From contig CAUUFZ010000003.1 in assembly GCA_963544575.1 (NCBI GenBank), positions 62,001 through 126,000 on the forward strand: a DNA stretch of 64,000 bases, read 5' to 3'. The notes under the pieces were generated by a model. It was given only the letters and a program-made list of their open reading frames with translations. It ran no database searches and was not told the DNA's origin. Positions 9,395 to 18,302 of this stretch are shown piece after piece (positions within the stretch are counted from its first letter, which is position 1; each line of letters starts with the position of its first letter). This DNA is from Nanosyncoccus sp963544575 (GTDB lineage Bacteria > Patescibacteriota > Saccharimonadia > Saccharimonadales > Saccharimonadaceae). Position numbers and translations under genes: made by a program.

Positions 9395-9422
9395 AAAATC
9401 CGGCACTATGGCCGGATTTTAG
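9395..9422 (-). terminator. Terminator of the gat operon
   Basis: The stem AAAATCCGGC / GCCGGATTTT with a short loop and T run lies 55 bases after the gatB stop codon. Confidence 0.88.
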
Positions 9423-9476
9423 GTTTTAGCCTTAACTGGCTTTGATAGGAATTAATCCAAGTGATTAACTAGATGA

Positions 9477-10940
9477 TTATTGCAGTTTTTCGCGTAGGAG
9501 TTTTTGAGCGATGGCTGGGTTGGCTTTGCCATTGGAGGCCTTCATGACTTGACCGACGAGGAAGCCGATGACTTTTTCACTACCTGCTTTAAAATCGGCA
9601 ACGGCCTGGGCGCAGGCTGGGTCAGCTAGGACTTGGTCAACGATATCAGAGAGCGCACCGAGGTCATTCTCCTGAAGAAGGTTAAGTTCCTTAGCGATTT
9701 CACGAGCTGATTTGTGATGCATATTTGGATCAAAGAAGCGCAAGAAAACCTCTTTTACGCTAGTCGAAGAAAGCTCGTTCTTATTAATCATTTCAGAGAG
9801 TTCGCGAAGCTGCATGGTGGTCGGAAGTTCATCGTTCAGAAGGCTGCTATTTTCTTCCGCAAGCAGCACCGAAGTATAAAGATTAGAAATCTTCTGGATG
9901 GCATTCTTGGTGATTTCCTTTTCAATATCATCAGCATCGTAGGCCGACTTTAGTTCAGCTAGGCTTTCGACGAGATTTTGATGATCAAGAAGGATTTCAA
10001 GTTGTTCTTCTGGAATTACTACGCGGAGCATTGCGCGGTAGTCGGCTGGCAAGCGTACCAATTTAGCGCGCTCAGCTTCGACATATTCCTCAGTCAAATG
10101 AATTGGCGGAATATCTGGCTCTGGCATGTAGCGATAATCGTTAGCCTCTTCCTTGCTACGTTGAGAAGTGGTTTTACCGGTATTATCATTCCAGCCACGG
10201 GTTTCCTGAACCACTTTTTCGCCATTATCCAGCAATTTTTTCTGCCTGTGGTATTCGTATTCGACAGCCATTTCAACCGAACGGAAAGAGTTGAGGTTTT
10301 TAATTTCGGCACGCGTACCAAGCTCAGTGCTACCTTTTTTGGCGAGCGAAATATTCACATCAAAACGCATATTGCCATTATAAAGGTCACCGTAAGTCAC
10401 ACCAGCAAAAGTCAGAATACGCCAAAGTTCCTTACAATAATCGCGAGCATCTTCCTTCGAATGAATGTCTGGCATGGAGACAATCTCAATCAGTGGGGTG
10501 TCGGCACGGTTCAGATCGACGAGACTATAGGTATCAAAATGTGTAAGCTTGCCAGCGTCCCCCTCGAGGTGGGCATGCTCGATACGGATTTTGGTACCGT
10601 TAGGTAGCTCTACAAAACCTGGGCCAATAATTGGCTGATACATCTGGGTGATTTGATAACCCTTCGGGGAATCTGGATAGAAATAATGTTTGCGATCGAA
10701 GCGCGAAACTAGATTGATATTGGAATTAAGCGCTAGACCAGCCCGGGTGGCGAGACGCACGGCTTCTTGATTCAAGCGTGGCAACATACCCGGCAGAGCG
10801 TACTCGACTGGCGAAACACAAGAGTTAGGCTCCTTGCCGCGAGCATCATTGTCGACTTCGGAAAAAAGCTTGGTCTTGGTCGCGAGCTGAACGTGACATT
10901 CGATACCGATAGTAATTTCGTAAGCTGAATTTTCTGACAT
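9477..10940 (-). CDS. gatB: Asp/Glu-tRNA amidotransferase subunit B
   Basis: The 487-residue subunit binds Glu-tRNA(Gln) or Asp-tRNA(Asn) and activates the misacylated residue with ATP so that it can be amidated. Visible family sequences are GIECHVQLATKTKLFS at the start, CPVCLG-region equivalents reduced to SCVSPVEYALPGMLP, RFDRKHYFYPDSPKGYQITQ, and the C-terminal YqeY-like tail ending NPAIAQKLLREKLQ. Its stop is the last gene of a gatC-gatA-(membrane protein)-gatB operon with overlapping ends. Its presence means the organism makes Gln-tRNA (and probably Asn-tRNA) indirectly. Confidence 0.96.
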   Translation of the reverse strand: MSENSAYEITIGIECHVQLATKTKLFSEVDNDARGKEPNSCVSPVEYALPGMLPRLNQEAVRLATRAGLALNSNINLVSRFDRKHYFYPDSPKGYQITQMYQPIIGPGFVELPNGTKIRIEHAHLEGDAGKLTHFDTYSLVDLNRADTPLIEIVSMPDIHSKEDARDYCKELWRILTFAGVTYGDLYNGNMRFDVNISLAKKGSTELGTRAEIKNLNSFRSVEMAVEYEYHRQKKLLDNGEKVVQETRGWNDNTGKTTSQRSKEEANDYRYMPEPDIPPIHLTEEYVEAERAKLVRLPADYRAMLRVVIPEEQLEILLDHQNLVESLAELKSAYDADDIEKEITKNAIQKISNLYTSVLLAEENSSLLNDELPTTMQLRELSEMINKNELSSTSVKEVFLRFFDPNMHHKSAREIAKELNLLQENDLGALSDIVDQVLADPACAQAVADFKAGSEKVIGFLVGQVMKASNGKANPAIAQKLLREKLQ

Positions 10941-11359
10941 TAGATAGCTCCTAAATCTTTTAATGCTTGTTTGTAAGTTTCTAAAGCGCGGCGACTTTGA
11001 TTGTAATCAAGTTGGAAGTTTTGCTCGTGAGCAATTTGATTGCGCTTTTTATGGACATACCAGACGGAATTTAATTCAGAAAAACGTTGACCAGAAGCCT
11101 TCAGGCGGTCGCCCATAGTTTTACCCGGTGCGCCAAGCTCCATCATGGCCTTATCGAGTAGTTTGTCGGCCTCGATAAGAGCATAATTAAAGCTCAAAGG
11201 ATTATCGCGCGAGAGATTATTTTCAATCCTGAGGAAGTTAGCCTGGTAATCTTCCTTATCAAAAGTATGGGTACGGTTGCCGAGCTGAGAGATTGAAATA
11301 AAAACCAAAATCCCCACAGCTAGTACAGCGATTAAGAGAATAAAGACTGGCGAATTCAT
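10940..11359 (-). CDS. Membrane-anchored protein with a HEPN-like motif, in the gat operon
   Basis: The 139-residue protein has an N-terminal transmembrane helix (about residues 4-24) and a helical soluble part. Near the end it has RNQIAH (R106 to H111), the Rx4H pattern of HEPN domains, in the typical setting of a Tyr/Lys-rich helix followed by a long amphipathic helix. HEPN domains are often RNases or RNA/nucleotide-binding partners; whether this one is active is unknown. It overlaps gatB by one base and gatA by four, so it is translationally coupled to both. The placement suggests a job tied to tRNA amidation, but that is inference. Confidence 0.65.
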   Translation of the reverse strand: MNSPVFILLIAVLAVGILVFISISQLGNRTHTFDKEDYQANFLRIENNLSRDNPLSFNYALIEADKLLDKAMMELGAPGKTMGDRLKASGQRFSELNSVWYVHKKRNQIAHEQNFQLDYNQSRRALETYKQALKDLGAI

Positions 11360-12735
11360 GCGAAGTTCTCCTTGGCAAATTGCAAGAGGTTTTTATCACT
11401 GCGGCGTGGGCCGATTAATTGTAAGCCGACTGGAAGTTCATCCTTATCACGATTGATTGGAATGGCCAAACTTGGTAAGCCAGCGAGATTAATAGGCACA
11501 CTCATCACATCTTCAAGATACATGGCGACTGGGTCATTGATTTTTTCACCTAATTTGAAAGCCGGAGACGGCGAAACTGGCGTGAGAATATAATCACATT
11601 TTTCAAAAGCTTCTTCATAAGCCTTAATGATGAGAGTACGGACTTTTTGAGCCTTGAGATAGTAGGCGTCATAAAAACCGCTACTTAGAACGAAGTTACC
11701 AATCATGATACGGCGCTTGTTTTCTGGCATAAAACCATCATTGCGACTGAGGCCAAAAACCTCTTCGATATTGTGAGCTTCAGAACTGCGATAGCCATAG
11801 CGAATGCCGTCATAACGTGAGAGATTGGAGGCCACTTCGGCTGGCACCACGACATAATAAACCGCAAGAGCATACTTTAAGACCGGCATCGAAAGTTCGA
11901 CAATTTCATGACCCTCGGATTTCAATTTTTCGATCTGAGATTTGAGACCTTCGCGGATTTCTGGGGCGACGTTATCGTTATCGAAATCTCGAATCACACC
12001 GATACGTTTCTTCGCACCAGTTTCGACGACAGTTTCATTATAATAATCTGGCAAAGAAGTGAGGTCTTTTTCATCCTGACCACTAGTAATCGACATCAGG
12101 AGGTCAAGGTCTTCCGGATTTTGAGTAAAGAAACCAATTACATCAGTGCTGGAAGCCATCGCCACCACACCGTAACGCGAAATCGTGCCGTAGGTCGGCT
12201 TCAAACCATAAACACCGTTAAAAGAGGCTGGCTGACGAATCGAACCACCAGTGTCAGTACCAGTAGCAAAAGGCACAATATCGAGTGCAACGGCAGCAGC
12301 AGAACCACCGGACGAACCACCGGCGACGCGTTCAAAATCCTTGGCGTTATGGGTAGGACCAAAGAAAGAATTTTCCGTGGAAGAACCGTGAGCAAAGGCA
12401 TCAAGATTAGTACGGCCGATCATAATGGCGCCTTCAGCTTCGAGCTTGGCGACAGTAGTGGAATCGATTGGCGAACGTAGATTGGAAAGAATCTTGGAAG
12501 CGGCCGTGGTATTTCCCTGCTTACTCAGGAAGTTATCCTTGAGAGCATATGGCACACCAGCTAGTCGCCCGACCGATTCGCCATTCTGGATTTTTTGATC
12601 GATTTCAGCGGCTTTTTTCAAAGCTTCCTCTTCGTTCAGTGAAATAAAAATGTTGTGGCTAGCGTATTTTTTGGCTTTTTCCAAGGCTTCCTTGACGAGC
12701 GAAACCGCGGAAGTATGTAAATCAGCAATTTTCAT
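11356..12735 (-). CDS. gatA: Asp/Glu-tRNA amidotransferase subunit A
   Basis: The 459-residue amidase subunit frees ammonia from glutamine and passes it to GatB. The amidase signature is complete: VPYALKDNF with the catalytic Lys near residue 67, then RVAGGSSGGSAAAVA with the cis-Ser and nucleophilic Ser, and GTDTGGSIRQPASFNGVYGLKP. The length is slightly short of the usual 480. It overlaps gatC by one base and the membrane-protein gene by four. Confidence 0.96.
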   Translation of the reverse strand: MKIADLHTSAVSLVKEALEKAKKYASHNIFISLNEEEALKKAAEIDQKIQNGESVGRLAGVPYALKDNFLSKQGNTTAASKILSNLRSPIDSTTVAKLEAEGAIMIGRTNLDAFAHGSSTENSFFGPTHNAKDFERVAGGSSGGSAAAVALDIVPFATGTDTGGSIRQPASFNGVYGLKPTYGTISRYGVVAMASSTDVIGFFTQNPEDLDLLMSITSGQDEKDLTSLPDYYNETVVETGAKKRIGVIRDFDNDNVAPEIREGLKSQIEKLKSEGHEIVELSMPVLKYALAVYYVVVPAEVASNLSRYDGIRYGYRSSEAHNIEEVFGLSRNDGFMPENKRRIMIGNFVLSSGFYDAYYLKAQKVRTLIIKAYEEAFEKCDYILTPVSPSPAFKLGEKINDPVAMYLEDVMSVPINLAGLPSLAIPINRDKDELPVGLQLIGPRRSDKNLLQFAKENFA

Positions 12736-13022
12736 TAGAGAACCTTCTGTACTTTAATCATATTTTGAGCTTGATCAGGTGCGAGTGCAAGAAGTTGCTC
12801 CCTGGTGGCATCCTGAGGCTTAATTTCATCGGCACGCCAAACATTTTCCATTTCAAAGACCTGATAAGTCGGTTGGACCCCGGTAGTATCTAATTCATCA
12901 AGCTGAGAAATGTAACCCACGATATTAGTGACGTCCTGCTGAAGGGCGGAAATTTCGGCATCCGTGAGCTGCAAGTTGGACAGCTTGGCTAAGTGTAAAA
13001 TATCATCGCGCGTATTATTCAT
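12735..13022 (-). CDS. gatC: Asp/Glu-tRNA amidotransferase subunit C
   Basis: The 95-residue subunit wraps around and stabilises the GatA-GatB complex. It shows the family pattern: LHLAKLSNLQLTDAEISALQ at the start, a central linker and DEIKPQDATREQLLALAP before the end. It is the first gene of the operon. The -10 box TG-G-TATAAT (13030-13035) ends only 7 bases before the ATG and there is no Shine-Dalgarno sequence, so the mRNA is predicted to be leaderless. Confidence 0.93.
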   Translation of the reverse strand: MNNTRDDILHLAKLSNLQLTDAEISALQQDVTNIVGYISQLDELDTTGVQPTYQVFEMENVWRADEIKPQDATREQLLALAPDQAQNMIKVQKVL

Positions 13023-13029
13023 AAGATAT

Positions 13030-13038
13030 ATTATACCA
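13030..13038 (-). promoter_or_regulatory. Leaderless promoter of the gat operon
   Basis: The minus strand reads TGGTATAAT, a consensus extended -10, 7 bases before the gatC ATG. The divergent gene at 13085 also starts 6 bases after its own -10. Confidence 0.65.
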
Positions 13039-13084
13039 TTTTTTTGATTAGGTTATTTTATAAAAATAATGTTATATTTGTGAT

Positions 13085-13420
13085 ATGGATTATTTAGAAA
13101 GAGCTAAACTTATCAATAAAGTTATTGAAGATGGCCACGAAATCATCGATAGGATGCGTCTTATTTCTAAATCTTCTGAATTAGAAGAACTGAAACCAAT
13201 TATTGACAAATACGCTGATTTTGTTGATGAAAATTTTGGTGAACCATCCGATCTTGATGATGAAAAAGAATGCAGTCTAACTACGTCACTTTATGTGGCG
13301 TTAGATTGGAAAAGAAAATCACTTTACCCAGAAAATTTAAATTGCGAACCTACACAAATTCTGGCAAAAGATTTCATGGACGGCTTTATTGAAGAACTTG
13401 ATGGTGAGAGCTGGGTATAG
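13085..13420 (+). CDS. Small acidic protein, tandem paralogue 1
   Basis: The 111-residue protein is acidic, helical and without membrane segments. It aligns along its length with the next gene: I(D/E)DGxxxxD, then SELEELKPIIDKYADFVDENF against SQLDELENKVEKYTIFLDDNF, then LYVALDWKR against IYMALNEKR, and a final FxxELDGESW against FLDSKNW. No family is recognised. A -10 (TGTTATATT, 13070-13078) lies 6 bases before the ATG with no Shine-Dalgarno sequence. Small acidic tandem proteins beside a large coiled-coil protein resemble immunity-type proteins, but nothing proves that. Confidence 0.7.
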   Translation: MDYLERAKLINKVIEDGHEIIDRMRLISKSSELEELKPIIDKYADFVDENFGEPSDLDDEKECSLTTSLYVALDWKRKSLYPENLNCEPTQILAKDFMDGFIEELDGESWV

Positions 13421-13475
13421 TTTTTATTCTGAAATTTTTATTGAATTACGCAAGAGAATTGCTATACTTAAGTAA

Positions 13476-13793
13476 ATGAGTACAAACTTAGCCGAAATAG
13501 CAATACGTGATGGTTTAAAATTAGCTGATGAAATAAAATCAGCTACTACTGAATCGCAATTAGATGAACTAGAAAATAAAGTTGAGAAATATACTATTTT
13601 CCTTGATGATAATTTTAGCTATTCAAATGATTCTCTACCTGAAGATGATAGATTTTGTGAATTATCTTTTTATATCTATATGGCACTCAATGAAAAAAGA
13701 GACCATCTTGAATATTATAACGCTCACCCAGAAATAACTAGTGACGGCGTACTGGATTTTTTAGATTTTCTAGACTCAAAAAACTGGCTATAA
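13476..13793 (+). CDS. Small acidic protein, tandem paralogue 2
   Basis: The 105-residue protein is a diverged duplicate of the gene before it, sharing the pattern of a central KYxxFxDxNF helix, a Cys about 20 residues later and a terminal aspartate-rich helix ending in W plus a hydrophobic residue. It has its own promoter: TG-C-TATACT at 13463-13468, 7 bases before the ATG. The base composition of the pair is visibly more AT-rich than that of gatABC. Function unknown. A bidirectional terminator separates it from the convergent coiled-coil gene. Confidence 0.7.
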   Translation: MSTNLAEIAIRDGLKLADEIKSATTESQLDELENKVEKYTIFLDDNFSYSNDSLPEDDRFCELSFYIYMALNEKRDHLEYYNAHPEITSDGVLDFLDFLDSKNWL

Positions 13794-13794
13794 A

Positions 13795-13830
13795 AATACC
13801 GCCTACAAAGTTATAGACGGTATAAATTTT
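13795..13830. terminator. Bidirectional terminator between convergent genes
   Basis: The stem ATACCGcCTA / TAGaCGGTAT with A and T runs on its flanks serves both the small acidic gene pair and the coiled-coil gene. Confidence 0.8.
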
Positions 13831-13835
13831 TGTAA

Positions 13836-15038
13836 CTAACATCCAGGTCCAGTGTATGTTTTATCGTTTTTATGCTTAGAGCTATCTTCTATACGATCAG
13901 GCTCATTTGGGTACAATTCTTTATTATTGTCCCCATAGTGATTATGGCCTCCATTTTTGTGAAAATTCTTAAATGATTCAAATCCATGATAGTCCCTTAT
14001 TAAAGTCTGACCTTCATTTTTACCCAATCCCTGTCGAAACATTACGTTATGTCCATTTCCAGCCTCATCAATGATTGTTCCGGTACTTAACTCGGTCCAC
14101 CCGCCATTCGACTTCCTTTCACCAGTCTTTCGATCTGTATAATTCTGACTGCCATGTTTTTCAAATGCATCACGGCTATAAGTCTTATTTCCAGACTGAT
14201 CTAATGCGACATGCCCATGGAATAAACCATCACCGGAACCGAGGCCACCATGGTAGACCTGAGTAGTTCCATCTGCTTTCTTAACGATTTTAGCGTCTTG
14301 TCTATTAAGATAGCTAACTCCTGCCTTATCCAGAATGCGATCTCGCTCTTTTTGGTTATTCGCTTTAATCTCATTCAGCTTTCTTTGACACTCATCCTTT
14401 AGCCGCTCAAATTCCGCTTGGGCAGAATCAAATTCAGCCTTGTAAGCATCTCTTTCGGCCTTAGCATTTTTAAATTCAGTCTCAGCAGATTCATGCAACA
14501 TTTTTGCATTATTGAAGTTGCTTTTAGCAGACTGAAATGAGTTGCCATGCGAACTAGATGTTTGCCATTTTGCATTAGCCTTGGCATTATTGATTTCCTG
14601 GATAAGTCTTCCGACTTCAGCATTCAGGTCATCTCGCCGATCCTTATGCATATGGCCTTCACTAGCATACATTGGGGCATCCGCCTTATTGCCATATTCG
14701 TAAGCCGCACTAGCACTATCGAAACAATTTTTCATCATTTCATGCTCCATGTCGGCTTCTTGACGAATTTGATTAATCCTGGAACTATTTTCCTGACAAA
14801 GCCGATTAAAATCGGCCCAGATAGCATCCCTACTATCTTTTGACTGTTGCATACTTTCGAATTCTCGATTCATTTCTTCTCGAGCAGCCACTCTTTGATC
14901 CCATGCTGACTGCATCCTGTCGTGAGCTTCGTTTGCACGATTTCTTGCATCAACATACTTCTGAAATGCAACCTGCTTGCGCGCAAAAGCTTCCTGCTTA
15001 CGAGCAAATAAATTATCCAATTCGACACTTCTTGGCAT
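13836..15038 (-). CDS. Large coiled-coil protein with a Gly/His/Asn-rich C-terminal domain
   Basis: The 400-residue protein starts at the ATG at 15038, behind the sequence AAAGGTTGGTG. Residues 1-100 and about 170-255 are charged coiled coil. Between them, AAYEYGNKADAPMYASEGHMHKD resembles the DUF1771 type of helical hairpin (A..AY..G....A...S..GH.H). The last 140 residues are globular and rich in Gly, His and Asn (VYHGGLGSGDGLFHGHVALD, GGHNHYGDN) and end in TYTGPGC. No signal peptide is seen. A long rod with a compact C-terminal domain, opposite two small acidic genes, is the arrangement of some polymorphic toxins; that reading is speculative. Confidence 0.6.
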   Translation of the reverse strand: MPRSVELDNLFARKQEAFARKQVAFQKYVDARNRANEAHDRMQSAWDQRVAAREEMNREFESMQQSKDSRDAIWADFNRLCQENSSRINQIRQEADMEHEMMKNCFDSASAAYEYGNKADAPMYASEGHMHKDRRDDLNAEVGRLIQEINNAKANAKWQTSSSHGNSFQSAKSNFNNAKMLHESAETEFKNAKAERDAYKAEFDSAQAEFERLKDECQRKLNEIKANNQKERDRILDKAGVSYLNRQDAKIVKKADGTTQVYHGGLGSGDGLFHGHVALDQSGNKTYSRDAFEKHGSQNYTDRKTGERKSNGGWTELSTGTIIDEAGNGHNVMFRQGLGKNEGQTLIRDYHGFESFKNFHKNGGHNHYGDNNKELYPNEPDRIEDSSKHKNDKTYTGPGC

Positions 15039-15167
15039 ATTAGTCACCAACCTTTCTTAAAGAACAAAGCTATGTTTTTAGCTTAATATAGAAACAAAAA
15101 TATTCTACAATATTTTGTATAAAAAATCAAGTATTTTATTGCTGGCCCGATAATACCACAAACTAAA

Positions 15168-15201
15168 ATTAAGAAAACTACCTTTCAGTAGCTTTCTTAA
15201 T
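15168..15201 (-). terminator. Terminator of the ABC transporter operon
   Basis: The stem AAGAAAaCTAC / GTAGcTTTCTT with a 6-base loop is followed on the minus strand by TAATTTT. It lies about 80 bases after the permease stop codon. Confidence 0.75.
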
Positions 15202-15279
15202 CTAGTCAAGCTAAGGAATTTTAACCTTAGCTAATAGTTTTTCTTAATCGCGGAAGTGTCGTTTCTAGGAAATATTTTT

Positions 15280-17466
15280 CTAGTCGCGGCGAAGTTGCTT
15301 TTCGGAGATGATGCGCTTGCTACTGATATAAGTCAGGAGGAAATAACCACCATAGATCAACACAATCATCGAAACAGTCATCGGAATCGAGGCGAGGAGT
15401 CCGTCAGAGCCGAATGATTCAATGATGCTTGAGGCAAACATAATGCCAAAAATGGAATGGACGATGCCGATAAGTAATGGTGCGATAAAGAAGATTGCGA
15501 TCTGGACGAAGAGTGCACGATTTAACATCTTGTTACTAGCGCCGAGACGACGAAGGGCGGCATATTTTTCGATATTATCGGAAGATTCAGAAAGTTGCTT
15601 GAGGGCCAGAATCGCAGCAGAGGAAATGAGGAAGATGGTACCGAGATAAAAACCGACAAAGGTAGCGATAGCTTGCATACCAACCATACCAGATTTTACT
15701 AATAATTTGGTGTAAAAATTAATGGCAACACCGCTTGGACGATCAGCTTGCTTAGTGGAGCTTCCGGCTTTCTGTGTGTCCTCTTCAGATGAATTAACCC
15801 CATTGACGGATAAGCCTCCGAGATCGAAAGCCTTGCGTAAATCATCATCAATCTGTTCAGCAGTGCGGGAACTACTGAGATTGTAATTCATTAGCATGGC
15901 TTGAGTGCCAATTGGCTGATCGGTGATTACATTGTCAGGCACGATGAGAATGCCGGTATTAGACTTAAAACCGGATGAAGTAATGAAGCCTTCTTGGTGT
16001 TTTTTGGCGACTGGATTGAGGGTAAAATTACGATATTTAATTTGTGTATTGCCCGCAAGAGTCTTGTCAAGAATCTCCGCCATAGTCTTAAAGTCGGCCA
16101 AAAATTGATATTGATCACCTTTTAGGTGAATTTCGTCACGATGATAAAGTTTAGCGAGTTTATTATAATCAGAAACACGAATCATCGGCACAGTAGTTTT
16201 CGACATAAAAGCTTCCACGGTCCCCGTCATAACACCTGACGGTAAAATTTGGCCATAAGTAAAACTACTGTCGGCATAAACATTCAGTTCAACGTGATCT
16301 TTAATATCCTTCGCAAGATTTGGATTTCGATCAATCAAATTTTGATAGAGGGATTTCTTCATGTAGTCTTGCGAAGTGGCGAGAGCAGCTTTTTCCTGGT
16401 CCTTAGACATTTGGGATAAATAACCAACACTACTATTCGAGCCGTAAACCGCGAGATAATCAGTCAACTCAGCCATGGCATCGACTGGCGTGTTATAAGC
16501 TAACTCTTTTTTCATCGACTCATTGATCGAGAAACAGAGTGAAAGAATACTAATCGTGAGGAATAAGAGAAGGCTTATCAAGGACATGGAAACCACGGCA
16601 GTATTTACCTTGCTGGAAATTTGACGGAAGACGAAGGAATTCAGACCCTTGAAATAGAACTTCTTACTACGAGTAACAATCTCCATAATCAAACCAGAAA
16701 GCGACCAGAAGATTAGGAAAGTGGCAACTACACCAGCAATAACCGGCCAGAGGAGATTATAGACACGATCCATGAGGGAGACTTTGTCATTATTCACCCA
16801 CCAATAAGCATAACCAAGTACGGAAGCAGAAACGATGAAGACAATGGCGCGAAGCAGTGGGTTTTTCAGGAAGGCTTTTTCGGATTTCTTACTACCCTGA
16901 AGTAGTTCAATAATCTTCAGACGACCGACAATGATAGTATTGAAGAAAATCACAATGAGGTAGATGAGACCGAAGTAAAGAATGGTATCAAAGAAGGCTT
17001 TTTCGGAAAAAACAAAAGTGAATTTATCCATATTGGCTTCGAAAAGCTTGGCGATTAGGACGCTAATTAGCTGAGAAGCGCCGATACCAAGTAGAAGACC
17101 CACGCCGAGGGAAATTACGCCAATCATTAGAGTTTCGAAGAAGAGGAGGCGCGAGATTTTACGCTTGCTCATACCGAGCGTGAGATAGATGGCAAATTCT
17201 TTATTACGACGCTTGATTAGGAAGCGGGAGGCGTAGATGATCAAAGCACCGAGAATAAAGACCACGAGAACACTCATACCAGAAAGAATTTTCGCGAGCA
17301 AATCGACGATGAGTTTGCGAGAATTATTTAATTCAAGCACGGCCGCCTGAGAGCCGACGGAATTAAAAACATAGAAGAGCGTAACACCGAGTACTAACGT
17401 AAAGAAATAAATCGCATAATCCTTGATGCTGCGCGTAATATTTCGAAACGAAAGCTTAAATAACAT
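15280..17466 (-). CDS. ABC transporter permease, FtsX/BceB type
   Basis: The roughly 728-residue permease starts best at the ATG at 17466 (MLFKLSFRNITRSIKDYAIYF, the usual entry of this family); an in-frame ATG at 17481 would overlap the ATPase gene further. It has an N-terminal helix, a group of helices to about residue 320 with FtsX domains, a large extracellular domain (about 320-590) and a final set of three helices containing AALRRLGASNKMLNR, the coupling helix of the second FtsX domain. Partners of this type expel or sense peptide antibiotics and wall precursors. It is cotranscribed with and overlaps the ATPase gene. Confidence 0.88.
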   Translation of the reverse strand: MLFKLSFRNITRSIKDYAIYFFTLVLGVTLFYVFNSVGSQAAVLELNNSRKLIVDLLAKILSGMSVLVVFILGALIIYASRFLIKRRNKEFAIYLTLGMSKRKISRLLFFETLMIGVISLGVGLLLGIGASQLISVLIAKLFEANMDKFTFVFSEKAFFDTILYFGLIYLIVIFFNTIIVGRLKIIELLQGSKKSEKAFLKNPLLRAIVFIVSASVLGYAYWWVNNDKVSLMDRVYNLLWPVIAGVVATFLIFWSLSGLIMEIVTRSKKFYFKGLNSFVFRQISSKVNTAVVSMSLISLLLFLTISILSLCFSINESMKKELAYNTPVDAMAELTDYLAVYGSNSSVGYLSQMSKDQEKAALATSQDYMKKSLYQNLIDRNPNLAKDIKDHVELNVYADSSFTYGQILPSGVMTGTVEAFMSKTTVPMIRVSDYNKLAKLYHRDEIHLKGDQYQFLADFKTMAEILDKTLAGNTQIKYRNFTLNPVAKKHQEGFITSSGFKSNTGILIVPDNVITDQPIGTQAMLMNYNLSSSRTAEQIDDDLRKAFDLGGLSVNGVNSSEEDTQKAGSSTKQADRPSGVAINFYTKLLVKSGMVGMQAIATFVGFYLGTIFLISSAAILALKQLSESSDNIEKYAALRRLGASNKMLNRALFVQIAIFFIAPLLIGIVHSIFGIMFASSIIESFGSDGLLASIPMTVSMIVLIYGGYFLLTYISSKRIISEKQLRRD

Positions 17467-18232
17467 CAGCGTCGCCTCCACCTAGGGTAGACATCACACG
17501 GATGATTTCATCGAAGAACTCCTTGCGAGTTTTATTTTCGCGGTGAATTTCATCGTAGATTTGGCCATCCTTAATGAAAATAATGCGGGTAGCAAAGCTG
17601 GCCGAGAAAGCATCATGGGTAACCATCAGGATGGTAGCCTGAAGTTCTTGATTCAGATAATCAAAACGTTCGAGGAGAAGCTTAGAAGACTTCGAATCAA
17701 GCGCACCAGTAGGCTCATCGGCAAGAATTAGCTTCGGATTGGTGATGATAGCACGAGCGGAAGCTACGCGTTGTTTTTGACCACCAGAAAGTTGATATGG
17801 GAACTTTTGCAAAATCGCTTCGATATCAAGATTTTTAGCGACGGCTTTAACTTTTTCGTCAATTTCGGAAGCTTTGACATTCTGAATCGAAAGCGCCAAC
17901 GCGATATTTTCGTAAGCAGTGAGATTATCCAGGAGATTAAAATCTTGGAAGATAAAACCGAGTGATTCGCGACGGAAGCGGTTAAGTTTCTCGCCTTTTA
18001 GTTTCGTAATATCGGTACCATCGACAAGAATTTGACCTGAGGTTGGACGGTCGATCGTGGAAATCAGGTTTAATGTAGTACTCTTACCAGAGCCGGAGGC
18101 GCCCATGATCGCGAGAAATTCGCCTTTCTTCACGGAGAAAGAAAGATTATCGACGGCCTTCGTGAGGCTATTTCCCTTGCCAAAAGTCTTCGTAACTTTT
18201 TCGACAGAGAGAATTTTATTTGTATTAGCCAT
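17456..18232 (-). CDS. ABC transporter ATP-binding protein, MacB/BceA type
   Basis: The 258-residue ATPase powers the adjacent FtsX-type permease. It has Walker A GASGSGKST, the Q-loop IFQDFNLL, the signature LSGGQKQRVASARAI, Walker B LILADEPTGALD and the switch His in MVTHD. The extra C-terminal 30 residues are charged. The Shine-Dalgarno sequence AGGAGG precedes the ATG, and the promoter TATGCTAAAAT lies further upstream, so this operon uses a normal leader. The pair is the BceAB/MacB-like arrangement with no two-component genes next to it. Confidence 0.93.
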   Translation of the reverse strand: MANTNKILSVEKVTKTFGKGNSLTKAVDNLSFSVKKGEFLAIMGASGSGKSTTLNLISTIDRPTSGQILVDGTDITKLKGEKLNRFRRESLGFIFQDFNLLDNLTAYENIALALSIQNVKASEIDEKVKAVAKNLDIEAILQKFPYQLSGGQKQRVASARAIITNPKLILADEPTGALDSKSSKLLLERFDYLNQELQATILMVTHDAFSASFATRIIFIKDGQIYDEIHRENKTRKEFFDEIIRVMSTLGGGDADVI

Positions 18233-18302
18233 TTACCTCCTAACAAATAAATTAAATGTGACTTATTTTATTTTAGCATAAAAGTGATATTATCGAATTA
18301 CG

